In this document: positions 8,648-17,832 of the stretch, piece by piece
Layout: every line of letters begins with the position of its first letter
How positions within the stretch are numbered: the first letter of the stretch is position 1
NCBI RefSeq assembly: GCF_020024835.1
Contig: NZ_JAHHTD010000025.1
Coordinates: forward strand, 1 to 22,517
DNA from: Campylobacter sp.
GTDB taxonomy: Bacteria > Campylobacterota > Campylobacteria > Campylobacterales > Campylobacteraceae
Length of the DNA stretch: 22,517 nucleotides
Direction of reading: 5' to 3'
Notes under the pieces: generated by a model
What the model saw: only the letters and a program-made list of their open reading frames with translations
The model's database searches: none
What the model was told of the DNA's origin: nothing
Translations under genes and position numbers: made by a program

Positions 8648-9751
8648 TTAAGCCTTATTAAAAAAATCAAAAAGTTTTTTAGCAATTTGAATTTTATCAA
8701 AGTCTTTTGCTCTATCAAATGCCTTGTTTTTATAGTTTGTTTTTAAATTTGTATCATTTATCATTTTTTCTAAACCTTTTTGCATAGCATATTCATCATC
8801 AACTTTGACTAAAAGTCCAAATTTGTTATCTAAAAATAATTCTCTTGCTCCACTTTTATGATCAGTGCAAAGCACGGCAGTATTGCAAGCTAAGCATTCT
8901 ATTAATACATTTGAAAAACCTTCAAAAGAAGAAGCAAAAGCAAAAAAATCACACTTGCTCATATATTTGTAAGGATTATTATCAAAGCCGAGTAAAAATA
9001 CTTTATCTTCTAAATTTAATTTTTTAATCAAAGATAAAAGTTCATCTTTTAAAATTCCTTCTCCTAAGATTACAAGCTTTAAATCTGTTTTAACTTTTGC
9101 ATAAGCTTTAATAAGCATAGAATGGTTTTTTCCATAATCTAACCTACCAACACTTAGTATAAATGGCTCTTTAAAATCGATACTTTCTTTTGATTTTTCT
9201 ATAATATTTTCTATGTCTATAGCATTATATAAAATATCACATTTGTTTGCGTGGATATTAAAATTTTGTAAAAGATCTTCTTTGTTTCCTAAAGAATTAG
9301 CTAAAATCAAATCAGCTTTGTTATATAAATTTTTAATCAAAAATTTGTTGATAAAAGAATTTAAGTTATTGTGTTTATATATAACACTTGGAGTAGTGCA
9401 TTCGTTAATGATAAGAGTAGATTTTAAACCCAAGATTTTAGCTATTAATGCTATATAATTAGGACGATTTAATAAGACAAATTGTAAATTAATGTCTAAT
9501 TTTTCACATAATTTTTTATATTTTAAAGCTAATATAGGAAGTTTTAAAAATTTATATAAATTATTTTCGTTTGGAGTTGATTTTTCAAGATAGTGAATAT
9601 TTACTTCAGGTATTTCATAAGAGATTTTATCATTCATTAAAATCAAATGAATTTCGTATTTTAAATTAAGCATTGGAAGTAAGGTTGAAACGACTCTTTC
9701 TGCTCCGCCACTACCTAATGAGTATATAAAAATCGCAAGTTTTTTCATCAT
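8648..9751 (-). CDS. pglJ: GalNAc transferase PglJ (GT4), adds the second GalNAc
   Basis: Adds the second GalNAc (alpha-1,4) to the lipid-linked disaccharide product of PglA + PglC. It is a 367-aa GT-B protein, starting with KLAIFIYSLGSGGAERV. The donor half has SVGRLDYGKNH near 200-210 and the E-x7-E motif E277-E285 in EGFSNVLIE. Two adjacent ATGs (9751, 9748) are possible; the first overlaps the pglH TGA. An AAGG sits just upstream. In C. jejuni pglI lies between pglH and pglJ; here the two genes overlap directly, with no room for even a remnant. The whole protein resembles remembered C. jejuni PglJ closely, including VLLNRPNYIAL and INECTTPSV. Confidence 0.93.
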   Translation of the reverse strand: MMKKLAIFIYSLGSGGAERVVSTLLPMLNLKYEIHLILMNDKISYEIPEVNIHYLEKSTPNENNLYKFLKLPILALKYKKLCEKLDINLQFVLLNRPNYIALIAKILGLKSTLIINECTTPSVIYKHNNLNSFINKFLIKNLYNKADLILANSLGNKEDLLQNFNIHANKCDILYNAIDIENIIEKSKESIDFKEPFILSVGRLDYGKNHSMLIKAYAKVKTDLKLVILGEGILKDELLSLIKKLNLEDKVFLLGFDNNPYKYMSKCDFFAFASSFEGFSNVLIECLACNTAVLCTDHKSGARELFLDNKFGLLVKVDDEYAMQKGLEKMINDTNLKTNYKNKAFDRAKDFDKIQIAKKLFDFFNKA

Positions 9752-10815
9752 TTAGCCCTTATTTCATTTATCAAATTGATCCATTTATTTGCTACATTAT
9801 TAACTTCATAATCTTTACATCTTTTAAGAGCATTTAATACTAAATGTTGTCTTAAATTTTCATCTTGCATAAGTAAATTAAGCTTTATGCTTAAGTCTTT
9901 ATCATCATTTATATTAACTAATAATCCATCGTAATTATCGTTAATTAAATCCTTATGTCCGCTTAAATATTTTGTGCTAATGCGTGCAACTTGAAAATAT
10001 AAACTCTCTAATAAAATAGTCGGTAATCCTTCAATATATGAGCAAAGGCAAATAATTTTAGCTTTTTCATAAAGTGCTTGTATATTAGATACTTTGCCTA
10101 AAAAATTGATTTTTAAATTAAGTTCATTTGCTTCGTTTTGAAGTTGTTCTTTTAATTCCCCATCTCCTGCGACTAAAAATTCATAATTATTTTGTAAATT
10201 TTTATCTAATCTTGCTATGGCTTTTAAAAACATTGAAGTGTTTTTATTGTGATCAAGTCTTCCTACAAATAAAACTATATTTTCTTTTTTTAGTTCATTT
10301 TTAGTAAGTTCAAAATGGCAAGGATTAGGCATATTTACCACTTTTTTAACAAATTTCTCATAATAATTTTTATCATCATTGCTAAGCACGGTTAAAGCAT
10401 CAGCGTATGGAAAACTAAAATTACGTAAAAATTTCCAAATTTTTGATTTTAAATAAGCGTGTGAGCTATGTTCGCTGATAATCAAAGGTGTTTTTAATCC
10501 TTTTTTAGCCCAAATGCAAGCAATATTAGTTGTATCTAAAAATGAAATAAAAACATCGCTAGAATTTTCTTTTAAAATTTGTTTTAAAGCTTGAAATTTT
10601 TTAATGCGTGAGGCGATTTTGTTGTAAATAGTGGAAAAATCAAATTGTTTGAGTGTGAGTAATTTTATAGTTGAATTTAGTTTGTAAAAAGATTCTTCTT
10701 TGTGGAATTTGATGATAGTGATATCGTGTTTTTTGCAAAGCTCATTTGCTAAAGTTACTAAAACTCTTTCTGCTCCACCTGAATTTAAAGTCGCAATAAT
10801 GAAGCATATTTTCAT
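9748..10815 (-). CDS. pglH: GalNAc polymerase PglH (GT4), adds the last three GalNAc
   Basis: Processive alpha-1,4-GalNAc transferase that adds three residues to the trisaccharide carrier lipid, setting final glycan length. It has 355 aa in a GT-B fold. The N-terminus is MKICFIIATLNSGGAERV; the donor half has VGRLDHNKN near 184-192 and E-x7-E at E262-E270 (EGLPTILLE). It overlaps pglK by 4 nt (ATGA) and pglJ by 4 nt. Identity as PglH rather than another GT4 rests on position after pglK, length and motif. With pglI absent, its product is likely the final lipid-linked glycan passed to PglK. Confidence 0.92.
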   Translation of the reverse strand: MKICFIIATLNSGGAERVLVTLANELCKKHDITIIKFHKEESFYKLNSTIKLLTLKQFDFSTIYNKIASRIKKFQALKQILKENSSDVFISFLDTTNIACIWAKKGLKTPLIISEHSSHAYLKSKIWKFLRNFSFPYADALTVLSNDDKNYYEKFVKKVVNMPNPCHFELTKNELKKENIVLFVGRLDHNKNTSMFLKAIARLDKNLQNNYEFLVAGDGELKEQLQNEANELNLKINFLGKVSNIQALYEKAKIICLCSYIEGLPTILLESLYFQVARISTKYLSGHKDLINDNYDGLLVNINDDKDLSIKLNLLMQDENLRQHLVLNALKRCKDYEVNNVANKWINLINEIRAK

Positions 10816-12506
10816 TTTTTTTCCTTTAAATTACCACGATCAACTTCAAAAACTCTGTCGCATTTTTGTATGGTAGATAGTCTGTGTGCTATGATAATTA
10901 AAGTTTTATCTTGAGAAATTTTATAAATTTCATCCATAATTTTTGCTTCACTTTCTTGATCTAAAGCACTAGTTGCCTCATCTAAAACTAAAATTTGAGG
11001 TTGTTGATAAAGTGCTCTTGCTATGGCTATTCTTTGTCTTTGACCACCGCTTAAAAATGAACCTGAATCTCCCACTTTAGTGTAAATTCCGTGTTCGAGT
11101 GAATTTACAAAATTTTCAAGATTAGCTTGTTTGATAACTTGCTCTAAGAGTTTTTCATCAATTTCTTCTCCAAAGCTGATATTTTTAGCAATAGAGTCAT
11201 TAAAAAGGTAAATTTGTTGAGGAATATAGCCAATTTTACTTCTAAAACTTTTTAGATTATTCTCATCTAATTTTACTCCATCTATAAAAATAGCTCCATT
11301 ATTTGGCTTTAAAAGTCCTATTATAAGATCTACTAAAGTGCTTTTTCCACTACCACTTTTTCCTATAAATGCTATTTTTTCATTTTTTAAAAGTGTGAAA
11401 TTTAAACCCTTAAATAAATTTCTCTTGCCTTTATAAGCAAAAAATAGATTCTTAAGCTCTATTTTTTCTTTAAATTCTATATTTTTATTTCCTAGTTTTT
11501 CTTCTTTTTCGTTTAAGATATCATAAATAATATCTAAAGAATTTTTATAATAAATAATTTCATTATAACTAGTGATAATGCGATTTGCACTAGGCATTAA
11601 ACGATAAAGTGCAACTACAAAAATAGTTATAGTCGCTAAAATAGAGGAAATATCACTTTCATATCTTAAAACTAAATATACAACAATCAAGCAAAGCATA
11701 CAAAAACCCATACCTTCAAGATAAATTCTTGGTATGCTTGATATGCTTTCATTGCTAATATTTGCTTTAGCAAAAAGTTCGCTTTGAAGTTCATATGATT
11801 TTTGTATGCTTTGTTCTTTCGTTTTTAATTTTATAATTTTAAAATTATTTAAATTTGCATTTAAAATTTCAAAATAATTTTTCATAGCTTCTTCTCTGGC
11901 AAAGCTCGCTTTTTTCACTAATGGCGAAAGAAGTTTTATCAAAATAAAGGCATTTAATAATAAAAAAACACTTAAAATTAAAGTAATTTTATAATTGATT
12001 ATTAACAAAAGAGTATAAAGCAAAAATACCACAAAACTTTCACTTAGCATTAGCAAAAATGCACTTATTAGCGTGCTTAAGTGAAAAACCTCTTGAGTGA
12101 TAGTTTTTAGAAGCTCTGATTGATTTTTATTGGTAAAATTTTCATATTCAAGGTGAAGATATTTGTTGAAAATTCTACAAGCAAAAGTATGATAACGCCC
12201 TTTAGAAAAACAAGCTAACAAATGGAAATAAAAAGCATTTAAAAAAGCTCTAAAAATATAAAAGATTATTAAAATACAACCAAAATAAGCCACAAGTTTA
12301 TATGAGGGTAAATTCAAATACTCATAAATAGGTTTAAAATAAGAACTTTTTTCTAAAAGCTCAAAATCACTTGCTATAGAAACAAAGGGCATAATCAAAG
12401 ATATAGCAAAACTTTCAATAAATCCTATAAAAATAGAAAATACAAGTAAAGCAAATAAAAATTTTTTATCGTGAGAATTAAGTATAAAAAATAATTTTTT
12501 TAACAC
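10812..12506 (-). CDS. pglK: ABC-type flippase PglK
   Basis: Flips the undecaprenyl-PP-linked oligosaccharide across the inner membrane using ATP. It is a homodimerising half-transporter with six predicted membrane helices in residues 1-320, then a nucleotide-binding domain. Walker A GKSGSGKST is at 382-390, the signature LSGGQ at 485-489, and Walker B VLDEAT with the catalytic glutamate at E510, the number used for C. jejuni PglK. This depends on choosing the GTG at 12506 (begins (M)LKKLFFIL, 564 aa as in C. jejuni) over a GTG four codons upstream; a GGGA lies about seven bases before it. The 5' end overlaps the gne stop by 7 nt. Confidence 0.95.
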   Translation of the reverse strand: MLKKLFFILNSHDKKFLFALLVFSIFIGFIESFAISLIMPFVSIASDFELLEKSSYFKPIYEYLNLPSYKLVAYFGCILIIFYIFRAFLNAFYFHLLACFSKGRYHTFACRIFNKYLHLEYENFTNKNQSELLKTITQEVFHLSTLISAFLLMLSESFVVFLLYTLLLIINYKITLILSVFLLLNAFILIKLLSPLVKKASFAREEAMKNYFEILNANLNNFKIIKLKTKEQSIQKSYELQSELFAKANISNESISSIPRIYLEGMGFCMLCLIVVYLVLRYESDISSILATITIFVVALYRLMPSANRIITSYNEIIYYKNSLDIIYDILNEKEEKLGNKNIEFKEKIELKNLFFAYKGKRNLFKGLNFTLLKNEKIAFIGKSGSGKSTLVDLIIGLLKPNNGAIFIDGVKLDENNLKSFRSKIGYIPQQIYLFNDSIAKNISFGEEIDEKLLEQVIKQANLENFVNSLEHGIYTKVGDSGSFLSGGQRQRIAIARALYQQPQILVLDEATSALDQESEAKIMDEIYKISQDKTLIIIAHRLSTIQKCDRVFEVDRGNLKEKK

Positions 12507-13486
12507 TGCTTTTCCCACTCATAAGCACTTTTGCAAATTAGCTTTAAATCATCAAATTTTGGCTTCCAAGAAGTTAAAGTTTTGATTTTATTAGCATTTG
12601 AGATTAAAACTGAAGGATCTCCTGCTCTTTTTAAAGCGTATTCAACTTTAAAATCAACACCGCTTACTTCTTTCATTGTTTGAACTACTTCTTTGACGCT
12701 AAATCCGTGTCCATAGCCTACATTAAAGATATTGCTTTGATTGTTTTCTAAATAAGCTAAAGCTGCTAAATGAGCACTTGAAATATCATCAACGTGGATA
12801 AAATCTCTAATGCAAGTGCCATCTTTAGTATCATAATCTGTGCCAAAGATATAAAGTTTATCTCGTTTTCTAGCTGCTACTTCAGCAGCAACTTTTATAA
12901 GCAAAGTAGCTTTTAAATAGCGTTGTCCTATAGGGTAATCCATACAAGCTCCAGCTACATTAAAATATCTTAATATGCAGTATTTAAAATCAGGATTTGC
13001 CATATTTGCATCGCGTAATACTTGCTCACTCATTAATTTGCTATAGCCATAAGGATTAATAGGAGCTAGCGGACTTTGTTCATCTACAACTGGAGTTTGT
13101 GGCTCGCCATAAGTAGCAGCAGTTGAGGAAAAGATAAATTTTTTTACACCTGTTTCTAGGCAAGTTTGGATTAAATTACTTGTATTAGCAGTATTATTCA
13201 TATAATATTTAAGCGGATTTTGCATACTTTCAGGCACTTCTATGCTTGCAGCAAAATGCACTATAGCGTCAAATTTTTCTTCTTTAAAAATTTTTTTGAT
13301 TTTAGTAAAATCACTTAAATCTTGTTCAAAAAATTTAAAAGTTTTAATTTTTGAAAGCTCATCAAGACTAATCTTGCTTCCTTTTGAAAGATTGTCTAAA
13401 ACACAAATTTCATTGTCAGTTTGTAAAAATTGTCTTAATGTGTGAGATCCTATATATCCTGCTCCACCAGTTATTAAAATTTTCAT
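12500..13486 (-). CDS. gne: UDP-GlcNAc/GalNAc (and Glc/Gal) 4-epimerase Gne
   Basis: Supplies UDP-GalNAc for PglA, PglJ and PglH; in C. jejuni the same bifunctional enzyme also feeds LOS and capsule. The protein has 328 aa in the extended short-chain dehydrogenase fold. The NAD-binding motif GGAGYIGSH is at 7-15 and the catalytic Y146-x3-K150 in NPYGYSK, with SSTAATYG upstream. The ATG at 13486 was chosen over an in-frame codon six positions upstream because AAAGG lies at the right distance and the protein then starts MKILITGGAGYIGS as in the family. It is the first glycosylation gene of the minus-strand operon, 51 nt after the upstream exonuclease-like gene. Confidence 0.94.
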   Translation of the reverse strand: MKILITGGAGYIGSHTLRQFLQTDNEICVLDNLSKGSKISLDELSKIKTFKFFEQDLSDFTKIKKIFKEEKFDAIVHFAASIEVPESMQNPLKYYMNNTANTSNLIQTCLETGVKKFIFSSTAATYGEPQTPVVDEQSPLAPINPYGYSKLMSEQVLRDANMANPDFKYCILRYFNVAGACMDYPIGQRYLKATLLIKVAAEVAARKRDKLYIFGTDYDTKDGTCIRDFIHVDDISSAHLAALAYLENNQSNIFNVGYGHGFSVKEVVQTMKEVSGVDFKVEYALKRAGDPSVLISNANKIKTLTSWKPKFDDLKLICKSAYEWEKQC

Positions 13487-13537
13487 ATTTTGCCTTTTTT
13501 GCATTTAGTTTTTTAAATTTTAATATACATTTATTAA

Positions 13538-14320
13538 TTAATTCAAAATTATATTTTTTTCTCTTTCTATAGCCTCTAAAAAAGGTTTTTGATAGCTTTT
13601 TGTGGTAAGTTTTAAAAGCTCTTCTTTAAAATTTTCTAAAATATTTAGATAATCTTCTTTTGTGATATTTGCTTTAATGAGTTCATATTTTAAAAAAAGC
13701 ATATAGGTATTTAGCACATCACTTTCGCAGTATTCGTGAATTTTTTCAAGTTCATTTGCATAAAAAAGTTCTAATACTTGATCGCCACTAACATCGTATT
13801 TTCCTGGTAAATTTGCCATAGTACAAAGCGTATCAAGTTTTAATCCTTTTTGTCCAAAACTTCCTAAAGATTCTAATAAATCACAATGCTTATTTTCAGC
13901 ATATTTGCTTTTATAATTATCCCATTTATCACTTATATCTAAGTAAGCACTTGCGTCAATATTATATTTTAAAGCTCTAATTACAAGTAATGGCATATCG
14001 TAATTTTTTCCGTTAAAACTAATTAAGCGGGGTTGAGATTTTTTTATAAAATTAAAAAAATCTTCTAGCATTTGTTTTTCATTTTCACCTTTGATTTTAT
14101 TAACTTTTATAAAATTTCCAAATTTATCTGCTATAACCGCACAAATACTAACTATTTTATGAAAAGGCAAGGGTAAAAATTCATTTCCGCTTTCTTCTTT
14201 TTGTTTTTGTAAGGCTTGCTTGCTTATACTTAAATCATCTCCATTAAAATGATAAATTTGCTTAATCAACTCTACATCGGGTATGCTTTCACAATCAAAT
14301 ACGCATATATATTCTTGCAT
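13538..14320 (-). CDS. PolB-type 3'-5' exonuclease-like protein (DEDDy)
   Basis: Predicted DnaQ-like 3'-5' exonuclease of 260 aa, of the family annotated as 'predicted PolB exonuclease-like'. All three exonuclease motifs are visible: Exo I D9-x-E11 (VFDCES), Exo II N103 to D108 (FNGKNYDMP) and Exo III Y197-x3-D201 (YCESD), which makes it the DEDDy type. No polymerase domain follows, so it is a stand-alone nuclease; its biological substrate is not known to me. An orthologue sits at this same place in C. jejuni, between gne and waaC. The ATG at 14320 has AAAGG seven bases upstream and is preferred over a TTG two codons earlier. Its promoter may also drive the pgl genes. Confidence 0.85.
   Translation of the reverse strand: MQEYICVFDCESIPDVELIKQIYHFNGDDLSISKQALQKQKEESGNEFLPLPFHKIVSICAVIADKFGNFIKVNKIKGENEKQMLEDFFNFIKKSQPRLISFNGKNYDMPLLVIRALKYNIDASAYLDISDKWDNYKSKYAENKHCDLLESLGSFGQKGLKLDTLCTMANLPGKYDVSGDQVLELFYANELEKIHEYCESDVLNTYMLFLKYELIKANITKEDYLNILENFKEELLKLTTKSYQKPFLEAIEREKNIILN
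13548..13553 (-). promoter_or_regulatory. Candidate -10 box ahead of gne and the pgl operon
   Basis: The minus strand reads AAATATAATTTTG here, a perfect TATAAT inside the last codons of the exonuclease-like gene, which would give a leader of about 55 nt before gne. The 51-nt gap before gne also contains TATATTAAAAT near 13519-13527. In such AT-rich DNA chance matches are common, so this is only a candidate. Confidence 0.33.
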
Positions 14321-14347
14321 TATCAACCTTTTTTAAATAATATTTGA

Positions 14348-14353
14348 TAAAAT
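14348..14353 (+). promoter_or_regulatory. Candidate -10 box for the waaC-htrB-lgtF operon
   Basis: The 64-nt gap between the divergent exonuclease-like gene and waaC contains TTTGATAAAATC, a TAAAAT hexamer with an upstream TG typical of extended -10 elements in Campylobacter. Transcription would begin near 14360, about 25 nt before the waaC ATG. It is the best plus-strand match in the gap, but not confirmed. Confidence 0.38.
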
Positions 14354-14384
14354 CATAACAAAAAATTAAAAATTAAAGTTATAA

Positions 14385-15407
14385 ATGAAAATAGGTCTAG
14401 TAAAATTATCAGCACTTGGGGATATTATCCATACTGCTATCGTGTTGCAATTTATCAAAAAACATCTTCCAAAAGCTAGTATTGATTGGTTTGTAGATAA
14501 AAAATTTGCGAGTTTATTACAAGATCATCCTATGATTGATGAAGTTTATGCCTTGCCTTTAAAGGAAAAAAAAATTAAGGAATGTTTTTTTATTCTTTTA
14601 GAAGCTAGACAAAATCAATACGATGTCGTGATTGATTTACAAGGTTTAATTAAGTCAGCAATAGTAAGTAAATTTTTATGTGCAAATACTTTTGGATTTG
14701 ATCAAGATAGCATAAAAGAGAGTTTTGCAAGTAATTTTTATAGACATAAATTTGCTTGTAATTATGAAGAAAATATCATAGTGCGTAATTTGTCTTTAGT
14801 AGCTTATGTCTTAAATGAGCATTTTGAATATGAGGACATTAGGCTAAAGCAAAGTTGTTTTTATGTAGATGATGATTTAAAAGATGAGCTAGAGCAAACA
14901 CTTTCATTAAAAGAAGCAAGTTTAACTATACTAATTCACGTAGGATCATCAATGCCTAATAAAATTTATCCAAAAGAGCGTTTGACTTTACTTTGTAGAA
15001 TGCTTTTAGAGCATTTTGCAAATGCAAAGATTTTACTAGGTTGGGGTAGTGCAGATGAATTTAATTTTGCTAAAGAAATAGTTTTAAATTTAAAGCACTT
15101 AAAGATAGATTTGGCACCAAAATTGAATTTAAGTCAATTATGTGCTTTGACTAAGGCGGTTGATTTGATTATCGGTAATGATAGCGGTCCTACTCATCTT
15201 GCTTTTGCTTTAAATAAGCCTTCTATTACTATCTTTGGAGCTACTCCAAGCCAGAGAAATACTTATGAAACAGCTATAAATAAAACAATTAATGCTGGTA
15301 AAAAAATACTTTACTCAAAGCACATAGATAAAAGTGATTTTTGCATACAAAATATAGATGAAAAAGATATTTTTAAATTAGCTTGTGAGCTTTTGGAAAA
15401 AAAATGA
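14385..15407 (+). CDS. waaC: LOS heptosyltransferase I (WaaC)
   Basis: Adds the first L-glycero-D-manno-heptose to Kdo-lipid A at the inner membrane, the first step of LOS inner core extension. The protein has 340 aa in the GT9 family with a GT-B fold. The N-terminus carries the acceptor loop SALGDIIHT with D13, the position of the proposed catalytic base in E. coli WaaC. The donor side has HVGSS near 185 and the GT9 signature GNDSGPTHLAFAL. The 3' end overlaps htrB in an ATGA junction. No strong Shine-Dalgarno precedes the ATG (only AATTAAAG). The exonuclease-waaC-htrB-lgtF order is the conserved start of the Campylobacter LOS locus. Confidence 0.94.
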   Translation: MKIGLVKLSALGDIIHTAIVLQFIKKHLPKASIDWFVDKKFASLLQDHPMIDEVYALPLKEKKIKECFFILLEARQNQYDVVIDLQGLIKSAIVSKFLCANTFGFDQDSIKESFASNFYRHKFACNYEENIIVRNLSLVAYVLNEHFEYEDIRLKQSCFYVDDDLKDELEQTLSLKEASLTILIHVGSSMPNKIYPKERLTLLCRMLLEHFANAKILLGWGSADEFNFAKEIVLNLKHLKIDLAPKLNLSQLCALTKAVDLIIGNDSGPTHLAFALNKPSITIFGATPSQRNTYETAINKTINAGKKILYSKHIDKSDFCIQNIDEKDIFKLACELLEKK

Positions 15408-16273
15408 ATTATATTTATTTGAGTCTTTTTTATATTTTAAAATTTTTAGTTAGTTTTTTACCTAAAAAAATACTTTATAAGTTTGCTAATTTAGTAGCTT
15501 TATTAAGTTATAAATTTAACAAAAAACACCGAAAAATCATCGATATAAATCTTAAAATTTGTTTTCCTGATAAAGATGAGAATTGGCGTGATGAAACTAG
15601 TCTTAATATCTATAAAAATTATGCTAAATTTGGTATAGATTTTATAAAAAATCAAAATGCTAACAAAAAAGATATCATTGATAAAATTTGTTTTGAAAAT
15701 GAAGAAGAAATTCTTAAAATCATTCAAAAAAAAATTCCTATCATTGTAACTACGGCTCATTATGGTAATTGGGAGCTTTTAGCTTTACTTTTTGGAGCTA
15801 AATTTAAAGGTATTTCTATAGTTGGAAGACCATTAGATAGTAAGATTATGGATAAAATTTTAAGTAAAAATCGTATGCAGTTTAACATAGAACTCATCGA
15901 AAAAAAAGGCGGACTTAAAAAAATGCTAAAAGCATTAAAAGAAGGTAGGATACTTGGGATACTAACTGATCAACACGCTAGTGATAATGAAAGTATAAAA
16001 ATACAATATTTTAATCAAGAAGTGAATTTTATTTCTGGTGCAAGTGTGCTTGCAAAAAAGGTAAAGGGCGTTATTTTGCCTTGTTTTGTGTATCAAAAAA
16101 ATGAATTTTTTTTTATTAAAACCTTTGAAGCTATGTTTGCAGATGAAAAAAGTATAAAAGAATTAACTTCATATCAAGCAAAATGTTGTGAAGATATGAT
16201 TAAATTTAAACCTGATGAATATTTTTTCTTTCATAAAAGATTTAAAAATAATATGAATTTGTATAAGGTTTAA
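15404..16273 (+). CDS. htrB: Lipid A late acyltransferase (HtrB/LpxL-like, also called WaaM)
   Basis: Adds a secondary acyl chain to Kdo2-lipid A at the inner membrane. The protein has 289 aa, with a hydrophobic N-terminus (about residues 3-20) that anchors it. The catalytic HxxxxE motif is H119-x4-E124 in HYGNWE, followed by LLGIL-type and DQHAS motifs (LGILTDQHA) of the LpxL/HtrB/MsbB family. The start overlaps the waaC stop by 4 nt and the stop lies 2 nt before lgtF, so these three genes are coupled. An A9 run occurs in the coding sequence near 15725, with the frame intact. Which acyl position it modifies cannot be read from the sequence. Confidence 0.9.
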   Translation: MNYIYLSLFYILKFLVSFLPKKILYKFANLVALLSYKFNKKHRKIIDINLKICFPDKDENWRDETSLNIYKNYAKFGIDFIKNQNANKKDIIDKICFENEEEILKIIQKKIPIIVTTAHYGNWELLALLFGAKFKGISIVGRPLDSKIMDKILSKNRMQFNIELIEKKGGLKKMLKALKEGRILGILTDQHASDNESIKIQYFNQEVNFISGASVLAKKVKGVILPCFVYQKNEFFFIKTFEAMFADEKSIKELTSYQAKCCEDMIKFKPDEYFFFHKRFKNNMNLYKV

Positions 16274-16275
16274 AT

Positions 16276-17832
16276 ATGGATTTAAAAAAAATTTCTGTGA
16301 TAATGATTGTAAAAAATGCAAAAAATACTTTAAAAGATTGCTTATTATCAGTTAAAGATTTTGGAGAGATTATTTTGATAGAAAATGAAAGCAGTGATGA
16401 TACTTTACATATTGCTAAGCAATTTCAAGATGATTATCCTCATTTAAAAATTTATCAAAGTAAATTTATAGGCTTTGGGGCTTTAAAAAATTTAGCTCTT
16501 TCTTATGCAAATAATGAGTGGGTTTTTAATATCGATGCAGATGAGCTTGCTAAAGAGGAATTTTTAGATGAACTTGCTAAGATGAAGCTAAAAACAAATC
16601 AAATTTTATTTTTACCAAGAGAAAATTTATATAATAATGAGTGGATAAAAGCTTGTGGCTGGTATCCTGATTATGTAATGCGTGTATTTAACAAAACACA
16701 TACTAGATTTAATGATAATTTAGTTCATGAGAGTTTGATTATCCATAATGATACACAAAAAATTAAATTAAAAAGCGGTTTAAAACACTATGCTTTTAAG
16801 GATATAAGTGCTTTGCTTGATAAACTTCAAAGATATTCAAGTCTTTGGGCTTTACAAAATTTACATAAAGATAGTAGTGTTTTTAAGGCTTTAATACGCG
16901 GTAATTGGACTTTTTTTAGAAATTATTTTTTAAAAAGAGGAATTTTTTATGGATACAAAGGCTTTGTAATTAGTTTATGCAATGGGCTTGGAGCATTTTT
17001 TAAATATATGAAATTATATGAGTTAAAACTACAAAAGCCACAAACTTGTTCTTTAATCATCACAACTTATAATCAAAAAGAAAGATTAGCCTTAGTGCTT
17101 GATAGTGTTAAAAATTTAAGTATTTTACCTGATGAGGTTTTAATAGCTGATGATGGTAGCAAAGAAGATACAGCCAAACTTATACAAATTTATCAAAAAG
17201 ATTTTCCTTGTGTTTTAAGACATATTTGGCAAGAAGATGATGGTTTTAGATTGAGTATGATAAGAAATAAAGCAATTAATGCTTCAAGTGCTGAATATAT
17301 TATTTTAATAGACGGAGATATGATTTTAGAAAAAGATTTTGTAAAAAATCATTTAGAATTTGCTGAAAAAAAAGTATTTTTACAAGGTTCTAGAGTTATT
17401 TTAGATGAAAAAGAAAGTAAGGAACTTTTAGATAAAAATGATTTTAATTTAGCATTTGTTAAAAAAAGTTTTAAAAATCAAAAAAATACTTTTTTAGCTT
17501 GGTGTGTGTATAAATTTTCAAAACTTGATAAAAAAATTTTTAAAAAATCACAACTTATTAAGGGTATAAGGGGTTGCAATATGAGTTTTTATAAAAGTGA
17601 TTTTGAGGCTATTGATGGTTTTAATGAAAAATTTATAGGCTGGGGTAGGGAAGATAGTGAGTTTGTAGCTAGATTTTTATTTAATAATGGCACATTTAAA
17701 AGACTTAAATTTAATGCTTTAGCTTATCATATTTATCATAAGGAAAATGCAAAAAATATGCTTGAAATTAATCATAAAATTTATTTAGATACTATAAAAA
17801 ATAAAAAAATTACTTGGAAAGAAAATGAATAA
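16276..17832 (+). CDS. lgtF: Two-domain LOS inner-core glucosyltransferase (LgtF)
   Basis: Predicted to add glucose to the heptoses of the LOS inner core; in C. jejuni the two-domain form glucosylates both Hep I and Hep II. The protein has 518 aa with two family 2 catalytic domains. Domain 1, about residues 6-250, resembles the WaaE/KdtX type, with IENESSDDT near 35-43 and DADE at 87-90. Domain 2, about 257-518, starts CSLIITTYNQ, with ADDGS at 291-295, DGD at 346-348 and the C-terminal GWGRED at 455-460. Both active sites look complete. The last nine codons and stop lie in the 460-bp repeat, and the next transferase starts inside its final codons (8-nt overlap). Confidence 0.9.
   Translation: MDLKKISVIMIVKNAKNTLKDCLLSVKDFGEIILIENESSDDTLHIAKQFQDDYPHLKIYQSKFIGFGALKNLALSYANNEWVFNIDADELAKEEFLDELAKMKLKTNQILFLPRENLYNNEWIKACGWYPDYVMRVFNKTHTRFNDNLVHESLIIHNDTQKIKLKSGLKHYAFKDISALLDKLQRYSSLWALQNLHKDSSVFKALIRGNWTFFRNYFLKRGIFYGYKGFVISLCNGLGAFFKYMKLYELKLQKPQTCSLIITTYNQKERLALVLDSVKNLSILPDEVLIADDGSKEDTAKLIQIYQKDFPCVLRHIWQEDDGFRLSMIRNKAINASSAEYIILIDGDMILEKDFVKNHLEFAEKKVFLQGSRVILDEKESKELLDKNDFNLAFVKKSFKNQKNTFLAWCVYKFSKLDKKIFKKSQLIKGIRGCNMSFYKSDFEAIDGFNEKFIGWGREDSEFVARFLFNNGTFKRLKFNALAYHIYHKENAKNMLEINHKIYLDTIKNKKITWKENE

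Noticed and set aside
8647..8718. Longer pglB start giving 735 aa
   Set aside because: The extra 24 residues overlap the pglJ 3' end; only the ATG at 8646 gives the family length and puts catalytic residues at the C. lari PglB numbers.
12507..12518. GTG at 12518 as the pglK start
   Set aside because: It would add four residues (GKA plus start) that C. jejuni PglK lacks and shift the Walker B glutamate away from E510.
15720..15740. A9 run in htrB as a phase-variation tract
   Set aside because: A and T runs of this size are expected at this base composition and occur throughout the window; Campylobacter contingency tracts are typically G/C. The frame is intact.
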